Shown here in pieces: positions 49,050 through 60,640 of a DNA stretch of 64,000 bases. Origin of the DNA: Saccharina japonica (taxonomy: Eukaryota; Sar; Phaeophyceae; Laminariales; Laminariaceae); contig MEHQ01004461.1 in the NCBI GenBank assembly GCA_008828725.1, positions 977,681-1,041,680 on the forward strand. Direction: 5' to 3'. Made by a program: the position numbers and the translations under genes. Within the stretch, counting starts at the first letter, position 1. Every line of letters begins with the position of its first letter. Under the pieces are notes generated by a model. It did not search any database. It was given only the letters and a program-made list of their open reading frames with translations, and was not told the origin of the DNA.

Positions 49050-52000
49050 GGTCGTATCAGGGTGCCTGTTTTTACGCGCACAAAATCAGAACGCCCCGCG
49101 GGGGGTTTTCTAGTGTTATTACGGTATAATGGTAGTATTGGTTTGTTTGGTTTGCCATCCGACAACGTCACCGAACCAGTGCATACTACAGTAGTATAAT
49201 ATCATACGATATACATGTGGGTTCGGGTATTCCTGGAAGGGAGGTCACGTGCGTACTCGAATCTCTCCTTGGGCGTGCCTCCGTAGTACTCACAGAGTGG
49301 TCGGGGACATGTTTCCGGTACGTTTCCGGGATTTTTGCAGTGACTAATAGTGTGGTGGGGGAAATCGTAGTCCGCAGGTTCGGAATGTGAATAATATTAC
49401 GAAAGCGCCGCGGTTAAACCGTTGCGTTTCTAAATAGCTCGGTATGGTTCTTGTAGGGTCCGGGTTGGGGTCAGGGGTAGGGTTACTGTTAGGGGTTGGG
49501 TTGGGTCCACGGCCGTACCTTGATCCCACCAGAAAGAGCTTTCTAGAACGCGAACAACGAACAGTCCAACTCCTGGACTTTCCTACTGGACTACTAATGG
49601 TTGCGTGCCCTTACAACGTCAGCAGCCCGAATAAACACCAGAACAGTTCGTATAATAGGAAATTCAGAATTTTCGAATTTTGAACCCCCTTTCCGTCCCT
49701 TGCCCGCCGTTCCGCAGACTACGCTTATGTTTATTGGAAATTGTGCTTTTTACCGGTGTTTATAACTATATACTTAATTCCAGGAAATGTCTGTGTAGCT
49801 CCGCGGTCTAACCGACAGCGCGTGATCACACGAACCTTAATTCGACTCCAGTCCAAGCGAGTTTGTGGGTTTTCAATGTTTTTTTCGTGGCTGCGGACGG
49901 CCGCTGTACCTCTAAATAAATGTGGGATAAGGGTGGCCGGTGGGCCTTCGGCGGCAAATTTTTCCCATTCCCCCCCTCGCCAAACGATTCCAACATCTAT
50001 CGGGTCCGATTGGGATAAGGATGGAGCGGTCCGCACCACCTGCCTAATTTTTTTCCAGATCATTTTCCTGAACATTTCCCTCTAAACGAGTCTACTACTG
50101 TAAAAATGTGTTTATCACGTACATGCAGTACCTGGTATAATATATACCCTGGTACCATATATTAATACTTCGTATATTAATAGTATAAACTTCTTGCCAA
50201 TCAACTCTCAAATTGCCAAATGTCACAATTTCACAGTTATTGAAGGTGAAAATAAAATGTGTAGAAGACAGCAGTATGCTAGTATTCCCACACGTAAACT
50301 CTGCTGGTGGATGCTGCCGTTGTTAGAATCTTCGATCCCATTCCTAAAAATCACAACCAACCATCGTTGATCAACTTCTTCTTTATTTCTATATATGAGT
50401 ACGCTGGCTTTCAAATCCGGTGCCGACATATATATGATACAAACAGAACTTGTTTTTTATGTTGTGTCCGGTGACCTGTGACCAGGGCGTTGTGCTTAAA
50501 AAACCGAAAGTGGTTTTTGTTCATCGTTTTTTCTCGCGTTTCTAGACCGAACATCGACTTCTTTTACTCGATTTTTCGGTATCCCAAAAAAAGCTCGAAC
50601 CCCAAAACAGATTCGCTTAGTTAGGTATTTGTAATACCGCAGATTTGAGTGAGAACGTCCAGGTAATTCCTCAAAATGTGGAAACCGCTCGCAAGAACCG
50701 CTGCCGAAAAAAGTAGCGAAAACATAGGGTTTCCACCATTATACTGCAACTGTTAATAGTATGAGCCTGCCAACAAGAAAGTTCCATTCCGAGTGAGCCT
50801 CATACTCGTTTTTTGTTGCTCAAGACCAGATCGCTTTCCTATCTCAGGTTTCTTATCCGCCGAAGGTATTGAACCGTGTTTTTCCTGTACTCTTACGAGT
50901 ATGGTACTTTATTATTCATGCCGGATGTTCGGCAAACGCGCCCCTTATATCGAATTCTTCGCGCAGGCAGTGAGTGCTGGGAGTGGCACACGGGTACCTG
51001 TAGGGACCAGCAACAAACTACCAGGTAATATGATGTATGTATGCGATTGGTGAAACGCCGGCCAGGAGTCGGTATAGACATTGTACGGGGGACTGTATTA
51101 CTATTAGTATAATTTTGTCACGTACTCAGATATATGTTATATGATTGATAGGTATGTTTTGGTGGTATGATTGCAATACGCGGTTGTATCGTCAGATGGG
51201 AAATTACATTGATACTGACAAACTTGAAACGAAACACAAGGTATAGCCAATCCAGATATTTGTGTACTGCCTTCCGCTCGATTGGGTTCGACCGCGAAGC
51301 CGCCGCGCTACAGAGGCATGAGCTCACGGACTCCTCTCTCTCTTAGCGGTTAGATATTGAACGTCACATACCCTGTGACACGGCGGTGTGCGCCAGACCC
51401 TGTCTGTAGTGGTGCGACCGAATTGCACGTCTCAGCAGGGCGCCTGCGGCCCTTGCCGTCCCACGGCCAAAATATAGATGCATTACCGGTGGTGGTGCCG
51501 AGAGTGTTCATCAGACGCACGCACGAAGTGCACTTTTGAAAGATGGCGAGACGTGTTGACGTACACGCTTAGACCCTGCCGGCTAATGAAGCTTTGCGTG
51601 GAGTGGGAACAACAAGGCTTTGGAGGCGGGGGTGCAGGAGCGAAGCTGACGACGCTAGCGATACCCTCGACGACACCATTGTGGGTTCGTTCTGTTTAAA
51701 ACAACGTATTGTCAGCTGATGACGAAGCGGTACCTGTACTGCTGTACAGTACAGTACAAGCGTGATAGCCTGGCACGAGTTTCTTATGGAGGTCAGCGTA
51801 AAGGTGAAACATACATGTTTCTCATTGAAACTCGGCCCGCACGTTGCTCTTTCTTATATTGCTCTTTCTTAGCTGGGTTGCCAAAACGAGGTCACTTTCG
51901 TAGGGCTATTTTATTAAGTGAGCCTTTTGTTCATATTCAGTTCTTTCGTTTTCGCGGGCCGATACTGTATATGGAGGCGTTTTCCACCAGGGGCCAGCAC

Positions 52001-52689
52001 AAAAGTCTCGAAACCGCGAACAAGATGCGAACCGCATGTGATTTCGATAACCCCTGAGAACCTGGTACAGGTAGTACACATTACACATGCCTGTTTTTTT
52101 CGGTCGTGTTTTCCCCCTCTCCCCTACGTCAATAACGCCTATACATACATGTTTATGTGTGCACACTCCGTTATGTATGGGTGGACAATCCTCTTGGCCA
52201 CACAGGCAGCTGCACCCAGCAGAGCAGCACGGCACCAGCATATCGTTCTTACAGTAATTGGTACGGCGCAGCACCCCTTACCTGCTCTGTATCTGGTTTA
52301 GTATGGAATATATGTAAAGGAATTAGTATGGCCTCCATAAATTTTTATATATGAAGGAGCATGGTCTCGTACGGTCTACGACCGGTATCTGGTATATCAC
52401 ATTACGGCACCAGCCTATCGTTCTTTTGTAGGAGTTGGTATGGCCTCGTACCCCCCCCTTGATTTATATGTGGAGCTTAGTATGTCCTCGATACTTTGCG
52501 TTTCAATGTAGGAATGAGCACGCACGTCCCGCCTATCTAGTAGATCGTGTCCCTCTTGTGTCAAAATCAATTAATCAACACTACAGTCTACAGTAGTAGC
52601 TCAAGTAATTTATTAATGCATAATGCATCTGCTTATTATATAGGATTTTGAGTACTAGGTAACCTCAACCACACAGTGCAATCAAAATA
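49050..52689. other. Intergenic, no gene seen
   Basis: TAGGG-like G-rich tract at 49455-49512. A fragment resembling the C/D foldback centre (GGCCGGTGGGCCTTCGGCGG) is at 49934-49953. A tRNA B-box-like word on the - strand lies at about 51282-51296. A diverged tandem pair shares GCACCAGCATATCGTTCTT, about 52231-52266 and 52404-52443. Frames at 49731-50085 and 51719-52057 have no motif. Confidence 0.45.
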
Positions 52690-54790
52690 CATACTTTAAT
52701 GGAATCAGCGGGAGGACTGTACATGACGGAGGGTGCTTCGTTTGTCCCGTTTTCTCCCCACGAGGCTCAAGCGCGGCAAACTAGCACCCTGGACAAGAAG
52801 GCGTGCACTTGTTCCACAACCACCTGACCTTTGCCCGTGACGCGATCGGGTCATGTTTGTATGCGACTCGAATGGACCGAACCCCCGCTTCAGGACGTAC
52901 CGCTGTGCCTGCCTTATCTGTTGTTTCAGCCCCCTCGCTTTCTTATAATTTTGTGTTCTGGCGTTTCACTTGCCCCCCGTTCACTACCCCCACCTCCTCA
53001 ACGGATATAGTGTAGGGCCCCCGGTGTTTGCTTCCCATACCCTTTCCCATCTGAGAGGAAAAGGGGTAGGGCCTGCGACAGTGATTTCCCGCCGGTCATT
53101 GACGCCGTAGTCCCTGCGGATTTAGGTTTCCCACCCGCCGTTAGCAGGGCACTACCTGCGGAGTTAGGGCTTCCGCCCGCCTTTCATGGCGTAGTACTTG
53201 CGGACAACTGTTTCCCACCCACCTCAAAATAGCGTAGGACTTGCGGACAACGGTTTTCCGCTCGTCTTTAACGGTGTTATACTTGCGAACTTAGGCTTCT
53301 CGCCGGCCTTTAGCGGACAGGGGTTTGCCGCCCGCCGTTGACGGCGTAGTACCTACGGAGTTTGGTTTCCCGACCGCTTTTCACGGCGTAGCTCCTGCAG
53401 GCAGCAGTTTCCCGCGCGCCTGCAACAGTGTATGCCTGAAGAAAATGACTTCCGCGGTTAACGGTATAGAAAGCACGGTTTTTCGTCCGCTTTTAGCGGC
53501 GTAGTATCTGCGGATATTGTTTTCCTGCCACGCGAAGTTGGTGTAGTCCCACTAGTGGGGCTTCCAACGCAACCGCCTGTATTGCCCCCCGGAGAACCGC
53601 AAGGACTCGTGCGAATTAAACCTCTTGCCGCCGCCCGCGGCATGCAGGAGCCAAACATGAGCGTGTTCACGGATGTTAGGCTACTGTATTGTCAAAGTAT
53701 GTATGCGGAATTCATTCCTACCCCACTTAATACTGCGGCAACGCAAGCACTTGGAGAATTGGAGGGGAATGTCCATCACTGGGGCAACGTAGGCATAACT
53801 GCTGCAGTTGCACTCGCTCCTGGGAGGCGTCCGTTAGACGTTTGCAAATCTGCCAGCATTCTTGATGAAAACCACTTTCACTTCTCCTCCTGTCATGTAA
53901 ACGACCGTTTGTCGCGGGACACCGCATATGCAGCACGGGATAACGCTGACGGCAATGCTGAAGCCATGTGATCGGTGTTTGGAGACGAATGGCGTGCAAG
54001 CTGGGATGCCGCGAAGGACGATATCGCGCACGGGGGGCCTATAGAGAGGTGTACACGGACGTGCCCGGCCCCTACGAGGTGTCCATGGGCAGATCCCTCA
54101 CCTAATCATGTTCGCTGACAACTCCCCGAGGTGGATGCGGCCTTACGTGAGAGAGAGGACATCTAAGATATAGACGTTCGTTCATCGCCGACATGAGCTG
54201 ATCTGGGGCGGCCGAACTGCTTCCGCACGGGAATTGGTGGGGAGTTCACCAGCGGTAGCTACGTCGATGACAGCCACACGTCCTCGGGAAACCCACAACG
54301 GAACGCGATTTTCGAAGGCGCGATTTAATGAGCATTGAAGGGTACAGTGCGGCTCGTTACGAGATTCGATGGCTTTTCCCGGTCATCGATTTCACGCTAA
54401 ACCCCAATTTCGGCGGCAAAGGCAACCGTCTGTGGCACGATAACCTGTTGCTTGTGCTGCCAACTGCTTCCGTCTCTCCCTGGCCAAGGCTATCACCGGA
54501 TGGCGGTCAGCGTACGAGGTGTTCTTACCACGAGTGCTCGATCTGCAGGAGTGCCGTTCATTCAGGAAGGCATGATGCAGGTAGACCGCAGCACTAAATC
54601 CGATGTCATCCACAACAAACTTCGTGGTGTGGTTTGTGGCGATGGATACAACCAGTTCATGCACCAACTGGCGCACCCAGCAACCCACGTTCCCTCCAAC
54701 GCACACCCATCCACCCATATCAATCCCCGACCGCGCGCTGTTTCTGCGCTGGCGCGCATTTGAAAGCGGTCCCATGGCAATTACTGGAAC
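52690..54790 (+). pseudogene. Decayed coding region with a 14-residue repeat block, probably from a mobile element
   Basis: About 2.1 kb of + strand has protein-like composition in several places. The longest open part is 53474-53971 (about 165 residues, including L-A-A-A-R-G-M-Q-E-P-N-M-S-V-F-T and G-N-V-H-H-W-G-N-V-G-I). In the middle lies a block of about eleven 42-nt units (see next entry). The region is broken and old. I recognise no family; a virus-like or transposon origin is possible but unproven. Confidence 0.45.
53083..53530 (+). repeat. 42-nt minisatellite (14 codons per unit)
   Basis: About eleven degenerate units resemble TTTCCCGCCCGCCTTTAACG then GCGTAGTACCTGCGGA. The period is a multiple of three. 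Where open, a unit reads P-P-A-V-N-G-V-V-P-A-D-L-G-F, so it probably arose inside a coding sequence. Confidence 0.85.
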
Positions 54791-56854
54791 TCATTAGAAA
54801 TATAAAAATAGAAGAACCGGGAACGCAGTACGTAGCTAAATTCTGTTAGGAGCTTGACCACCCCAAGGTCTCTGCCACGCTTTCCCACACTTCTATTAAT
54901 GAGCAGCGGCATCCGAGGAGCGTAAAGCGTGACGAGGATTTTCCCCAATTAGTGACGGAGTGCCCCATGGGCTCTCACATTCAAAATGTCAAGCGCGGCG
55001 AAGATTTTGGCACCCCTCTTTTGGAATGGTCGGGTGTGGGGGTGTATGTATGTGGGGGTACGCGACCGGACCAAACGGACTGAAAAACGCCAAAACGCCA
55101 AACCGTGGCCTGAAAAAACGAGGTTGACTTTCTGAATTTTGTTCGTTCGTCTTTCCGTTCGGTTTGGCATTGTCCACAAATCGCCACCGTGCGACATGTA
55201 CCCTGAATCGATTTATATATGCCCGATATCTATAGGCGTCTGTTATTTAGCCTGTTCGTCCTGCACTGCTTGTGTCGAAAGCAGTAACGAGATCTGAGAG
55301 CAAGATGATGGTGGCTGTCCCAATTGAAGACTACCAGTGCAGTGCCACAGGGAAACGTTACGCTTGTTCCACCGCGTTCTCAAGAAGGAGCACCACCACC
55401 TCAATACAGAGCACCAGCACGATCTCTACCACCATACCAGCAAACGCCACCACCAGCAATAGCAGCACCACCCCACGAGCCAAGCAGCAGCAGCAGCAGC
55501 ATAAGCTAGTTGGTCGCGGTGGCTGGTGATCGTGTTAATGGTGCTGTGGTGATGGTGGCCTACTGGGGTATTGTTGGCGTTTTCGCTCGGGATATTACCA
55601 CTGGCAGCGGAGTTTGTTGCACCTCTTCGCCACCACCACACCATGCATCACCACCACCACTACCACCACCGCCACGAGATGAGCGACCGCAGAAATAATA
55701 TTGTTGCCCGTGTTGGTTAGTGGTCATGGATGTGCTGCTGTGGTGTTGGTAGTGTCTTTGAGAGTTGTTGTTTTTGATGTCGTACAGTATACACCATGTG
55801 CCTAGTACCAGCAACTTGGTTTCGGTGCTGACGCGCATCGCTTAAGGAGCCTCTTCGGCAAAATAACATATTAAGAGCACTACAGTCTTTAACTACAGTA
55901 CATCAAACCTGTTTTTTGTTTTCGTTTCCAATACTAGTTCTGGTATAATTTCGACCTTTCATATCTCCCTACCGAAAACGACATTTATCCAGTTCAGCTG
56001 TTCAAACACACTCCCTGTGAGTAGTTTTAGAGCGTAGGTCATGGGCATCATTTATGTCTCAGTAGTCGGATCGACCCGACGAATTTTTCATCACCAAACG
56101 TGCCTTTTACTCAAACACGACTCCCCATACCTCTGGTACCCAAAGACGAATTTGAAAAATCGCAGTTTCTCCGGCTTCTGATACTGCTTTAACTGAGATT
56201 TTCGACGAGGACGTCGAGCACTAGTATTTGAACCTACCTGGGCCTCTAGTTCGACCGTCCGTAGCGTCCTACGTGGCCACAGCAAAGTGTATATACCAAG
56301 CAGGAGGTCCGAAACGACAAAAATCTTGCTACTGAGCACTTTCGTTTCGTGATGCAAGCACAGCAATGCCTGCCCTCCCTTGCATATCCAAGAGCCACAA
56401 TACCTTCTAGAGACTATAACAAACAAGCTATACGTTGGTCAGGAGCAGGCCTGAGTATTATAACTGGAGCTAGGCCGTATTCGTTAAGGAATGCTGATAT
56501 AGTGTTAATGTACCAGAAACAATATTGCTGCTGTGAAAGTGGCGGAACATATATATTTTTCGGAAGACTCAAGTACTCCTTTCTGTTTCGACCGAAGGGG
56601 CCTGCAGTGCTCTTACCTGCTCTGCCCGAAGGAGCCCCTGTACAATGAAAGCGATCCCGACACACACTACAATATAAGAGTTAACTGAATGCGTTCGCTT
56701 CAACAAACTTAGCTTGAAAGCACTAATCGATACCCCGTTATCCTTTTCGAGACCCAGGCTGGGGGGGAGGTACATCAGAACCAAGTAAACATCCTCTGAA
56801 ATTAAATGTTTTTTGTAAGTTCGTCCAGAAATCCCACTCTCTTTTGTTTGTTTG
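54791..56854. other. Intergenic with a Pro/Gln/Ser-rich stretch
   Basis: At 55324-55700 the + strand encodes low-complexity Pro/Gln/Ser and then Pro/His pieces (CCACCA and CAGCAG repeats) in more than one frame. A tRNA-like B box (- strand, GGTAGGTTCAAATAC) is at about 56228-56242. No intact gene is seen. Confidence 0.4.
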
Positions 56855-57180
56855 TTTGTTATTGTTTTTGTTTTTTTCATCCCGTTTATTATCCTCGCCC
56901 TTCTATTCTCTCTCCCTCTTTTTTTGTTAACTCAGATCCGGGGTCACTTAGTAGGCTCTTCTCCCCCCTCCCCCCTACGGTACGTACCTTGCACTTTTAT
57001 CGCGAGAAGATGTTAGCACTTTCTTCCCTCGTCAACTCTCGTCGAATTGTGCTTACCCACGCTATAATATGCGCTCTCGACAGTTGGTGTCATTTGAGAA
57101 TAAAAATCTCCATGCGGAGACTCGAACCCTCGACTTCCAACTCAACAGCCTTCGAGTGGTTTGTAATAATAAGACCGTTT
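56855..57180 (-). mobile_element. SINE-S1, most complete copy
   Basis: On the - strand: a tRNA-like head with B box GAGGGTTCGAGTCTC (about 57113-57130), ACCAACTGTCGAGAGCGCA, AATTCGACGAGAGTTGACGA, TCTCGCGATAAAAGTGCAAG, a G-rich block, AAGTGACCCCGGATCTGAGT, then GGGCGAGGATA-type sequence and ACGGGATGAAAAAAAC. About 320 bp. Confidence 0.75.
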
Positions 57181-57515
57181 TAGGAGTGTGGTGTCGTTTT
57201 GTGTTCAGCCCCCAAGTCATTGACAGCAATGCCGTTTTCATTAGAGTTGGGATTCATCATATGAGTGTTAAGGCTATTCTTTTTCTGGAGATGCGCGTTA
57301 TATATATATTATTTTCGAGACCCAGACAGGAGGATATTCTGAAACCAAGTGAAAACATATAAATGTCACGCGCCCCCCGGTGCCGGGTCGAGGACGCCTT
57401 AGCAAGCGGAGACGAGGTCGGGGGCAAGGACGAGGAAGAACCCTAGGAGTTTAAATCTGCACCCTTCCCCTTGCCACACCATTCGTCACCTGTTGGGTTT
57501 ATCGTCCATACAGTA

Positions 57516-57678
57516 CAGGACATCTAATAAGAAACGGGCTAATAAGAAACCCAAGCTGAGATCTAGAGGAAAATATGAATTGCGGGAGTGATTGTCTTGA
57601 AATTAGTGTGAAAATCACCCTCTCTCAAATAAGAAATCCAGCCTGGACCATAGTTCCTGTTTCTTATTAGGTGTCCTG
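57516..57678. mobile_element. MITE-C relative, TA-flanked
   Basis: CAGGACATCTAATAAGAAAC on the left and GTTTCTTATTAGGTGTCCTG on the right (one mismatch), 163 bp. TA flanks at 57514-57515 and 57679-57680. The ends share the TAAGAAA core with the pair at 17.0-17.5 kb. Confidence 0.88.
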
Positions 57679-57839
57679 TAATGTATGCTACCAACGGGAC
57701 AAAACACCCAACGGCGTATTGTTCTTGAAATGTTTAATGAAATCGGATCAACGCAGCACGTCGAGCAACGCCCAGTTGACAAACACCGACGAGAACAGAC
57801 GAAAGCAAATGTATGCGCCGTCGCATACGCGCCGTTGCC

Positions 57840-58364
57840 ATTCTCTGTTTGCGTGTGGTGGTGCAGGCTAAAGCGCTATCACTCTCAGGGTCTGTAAGGT
57901 GGGTAGAGGGGTGCCTAAACCATCACGTGCAGAACGACACCGGCGATGAACCTATCGAAGTATTGAGCTGTCCTCCGTGTTTTGGGTCGACCGCTCGATT
58001 CTCGTGCGGTTTGGCCGATCAAGTGGTTGGAAAACAGGGCTTATGATCACCGCTTTTTGTTTGGAGGAGTCACTGTCGGGGGATAGCCTGTGCTTTGATC
58101 GAATTATGAATGATAGCCGTCCGCGCGGCTGCTGCCACGGTCGCCTATTGTTGCGGTTCACGTTGTTGCGTCTCGGCCCACTCGTTGCTCAACGAGGTTC
58201 ACGTTATCGCCTCGGTCGTGGTCATCGACGCGGCCAACAATCGCGCCAGGCTTCCCGGGGGGAGTTCAGCCGCTGGCCGTGGGAATTATGTCCTGACAAC
58301 TTGGAAAGAATCACTGAAATGCGTAGACGATAACGCTATGTTTATGCGTACATTTGATATATAG
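57840..58364 (+). pseudogene. Decayed coding stretch, unknown family
   Basis: Protein-like pieces include W-V-E-G-C-L-N-H-H-V-Q-N-D-T-G-D and, further on, A-A-N-N-R-A-R-L-P-G-G-S-S-A-A-G and T-T-W-K-E-S-L-K-C-V-D-D-N-A. Not intact. No family recognised. Confidence 0.35.
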
Positions 58365-59950
58365 GTGGGAAGAAAATACTTGCGTACCATTTCCCTTGTG
58401 GATGCTCCCTTTGATACCGGAAAGACCGGCTCGGAAAATCATCCCAAGGGGTGTCTTATGTTGCGTGCAATACAACAGTATATTATGGTAGTAGGCAGCA
58501 GGGCGCACAATAGGCGTCCGTCTCGAGGAGGGCCGTTTTTTGTTCAACGTATATTTATACTGCGGGTCAATACACTCAAGCTATGTGAGTCTTACCCGCT
58601 AGCTTGGTCCTCTCGTAGACGTGTTGCCGGCTGGCTTAGAATTTAATGGCAATTTGAAAATAAACAAGGAAACATGACGATCAATATGGATATAACTGGG
58701 TAAAAAGCAGAAACACTAAGTGTGGTGAAAAACAGGCCAACCATGAAAATTATTTTCGCCTGCGGCGTAAAATGGTATCGGATCTCCTTGATAGCGTAAA
58801 CCAACCGCAAGAAGTAGAACATCAGTGGGTATAAACCGACCATAAAATAGTAGTATAGATAAGTGCGTGCATAGTATCATAAAACGAGCAGAACATCGAG
58901 CGTAGTTGGGTCTTTTTAGCGTAATCCACTATACACCATACCTACAAAATGAGCTTCAACCACTAAACTACTGTAGATATAGCTTGCCGGTAATGGATTA
59001 CGTGTCATGGATACGTACGATATAACCTATGTGTTCGGGTATCTGGTTGGTATACCCTTGGCAGGTGGCAGCACAGGCTTGCGCGGGTAGTGGTTAAACT
59101 ACCTGGCTGGCGTTTGGATATCAAAGAAGATGTTTCATATTGAAAGTTGCCGTTTGCGAGCTGAAAGACAGAAGAGAGGGAAACATAAGGAGAAACCAAG
59201 AGTGAAAGGGTGTGCGCTTGAAAGGCCGTCCTCGATCAACTCAGATATACGACCACGTAGATCGTATCCTACGGGCCGTTGTAGTGTCTACCTATAGCAA
59301 CGTTTCCTGATGCTTGCTCGTGGAAACTTAGCTAATCCAAGGCCTCGATGACCAACCAGACATCCTCTTCTCGTAACTTGCTTATACGCATATACGTATG
59401 ATATGTGGTGACTATTGTACCGCATGACTTGAACGTACATAGTTATACCGCATTACTCGTACAGATACTACGTGGTTCCGCCGCAAAATTGCTACTATTC
59501 ATATTAAATAAAATTATTATAAATACGTCAGCTGTGAGTTCAACCGATTGAATAGTAGATACTCAACTTTGCGAGCTAGCTGCGTATAATTTTTGTTCTA
59601 TGCGTTATTTGTGGTATTGGTATAGGCTTCGTGATGAACTAGGAGCCTGGTAGTTACTACTCGATTTTATAATAAGCCGTTCGCGCGTGTTACGTGTTTA
59701 TTCCTCGTTAAGGATATAGTTCAGTGACTATAGTACTTGTATATACTCGTATCGACTATACGTGATACTTCAAAGTTCAAAGCAGTAGATATACCGAACG
59801 CATAACGCTGACTGCTATACTTCTGCTTAGTCAGCAGTACTCCATGATACTGGGTATTGACTGACGGACTGCTGTACTGCAGTCGCTACTGAACACTTAT
59901 CACGACAATAGGCTCTACTGTTGCCTATTTCTTAACACTATGATACACGC
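58365..59950. other. Intergenic, no gene seen
   Basis: No repeats or coding signals that I can name. Confidence 0.5.
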
Positions 59951-59964
59951 CCAATACTTTCGGG

Positions 59965-60175
59965 GTGCTCCCACCAGAACCCTACCAGCGCAGGCCCACC
60001 AGCACCGGATTCCCTCTACGAGTATCAATAGTGATTTGGAGCGACAGCGACCCACCAGTATTCTAGTGCAGTACCACCAGCACAGGATCCCCTCAAGTAA
60101 TTTGGAGCGAAAGCGACCCACCAATATACCAGCAGCGCAGTAACACCAACCAGCACAGGATTTCCTGAAGTACTT
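59965..60175. repeat. Tandem repeat of about 85 bp, 2.5 units
   Basis: CACCAGCAC(C/A)GGAT, TTTGGAGCGA(C/A)AGCGACCCA and CCAGTATTCTAG recur in order at about 60000, 60077 and 60150. Confidence 0.8.
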
Positions 60176-60294
60176 TCATATTACATGGAACACCCATTCC
60201 TGGGTGCGTGTACCACGCAATTTCCAAGGGTACGCGCGGTACGGGATGGGACCGTTTAGTCCGCCGCAAGCGGAAGTGGTTTTGACTCCTCCCG

Positions 60295-60640
60295 ACGGAC
60301 GGTATGGAAAAAAGTTCCCGTTTGTCTACCGTGGAATGGGAATGGGACGGAAACTTGGGAAATCATTTGGTTGACGGGACGAGACGGGAATACACGATGT
60401 TTTGGCAGTATGCGGCAAACGATTTTTGGCGGTACGGGAAATGTTCGGTGCACGGGCCGGAAACAGGTAGGGAAATCGGTCGGGAACGTAGTCGGGATGG
60501 AATGGGCCTACACGATTTCTTGGTGGGACGGGAAACGATCGGGGATCGTCGGGGATAGGTCGGCAAATCGGTCGGGAAACGCAGTCCGGAATGGTTGGGA
60601 TCACGTCTGGAAACGCCGGCCGGAAACAACGGCTGAAAAG
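60295..60640. repeat. CGGGAAA-rich degenerate array
   Basis: Words CGGGAAAC, CGGGAAAT, TCGGGAACG and TCGGGGATCG recur every 10-25 nt for about 350 bp, so both strands show long but meaningless open frames. Confidence 0.65.
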
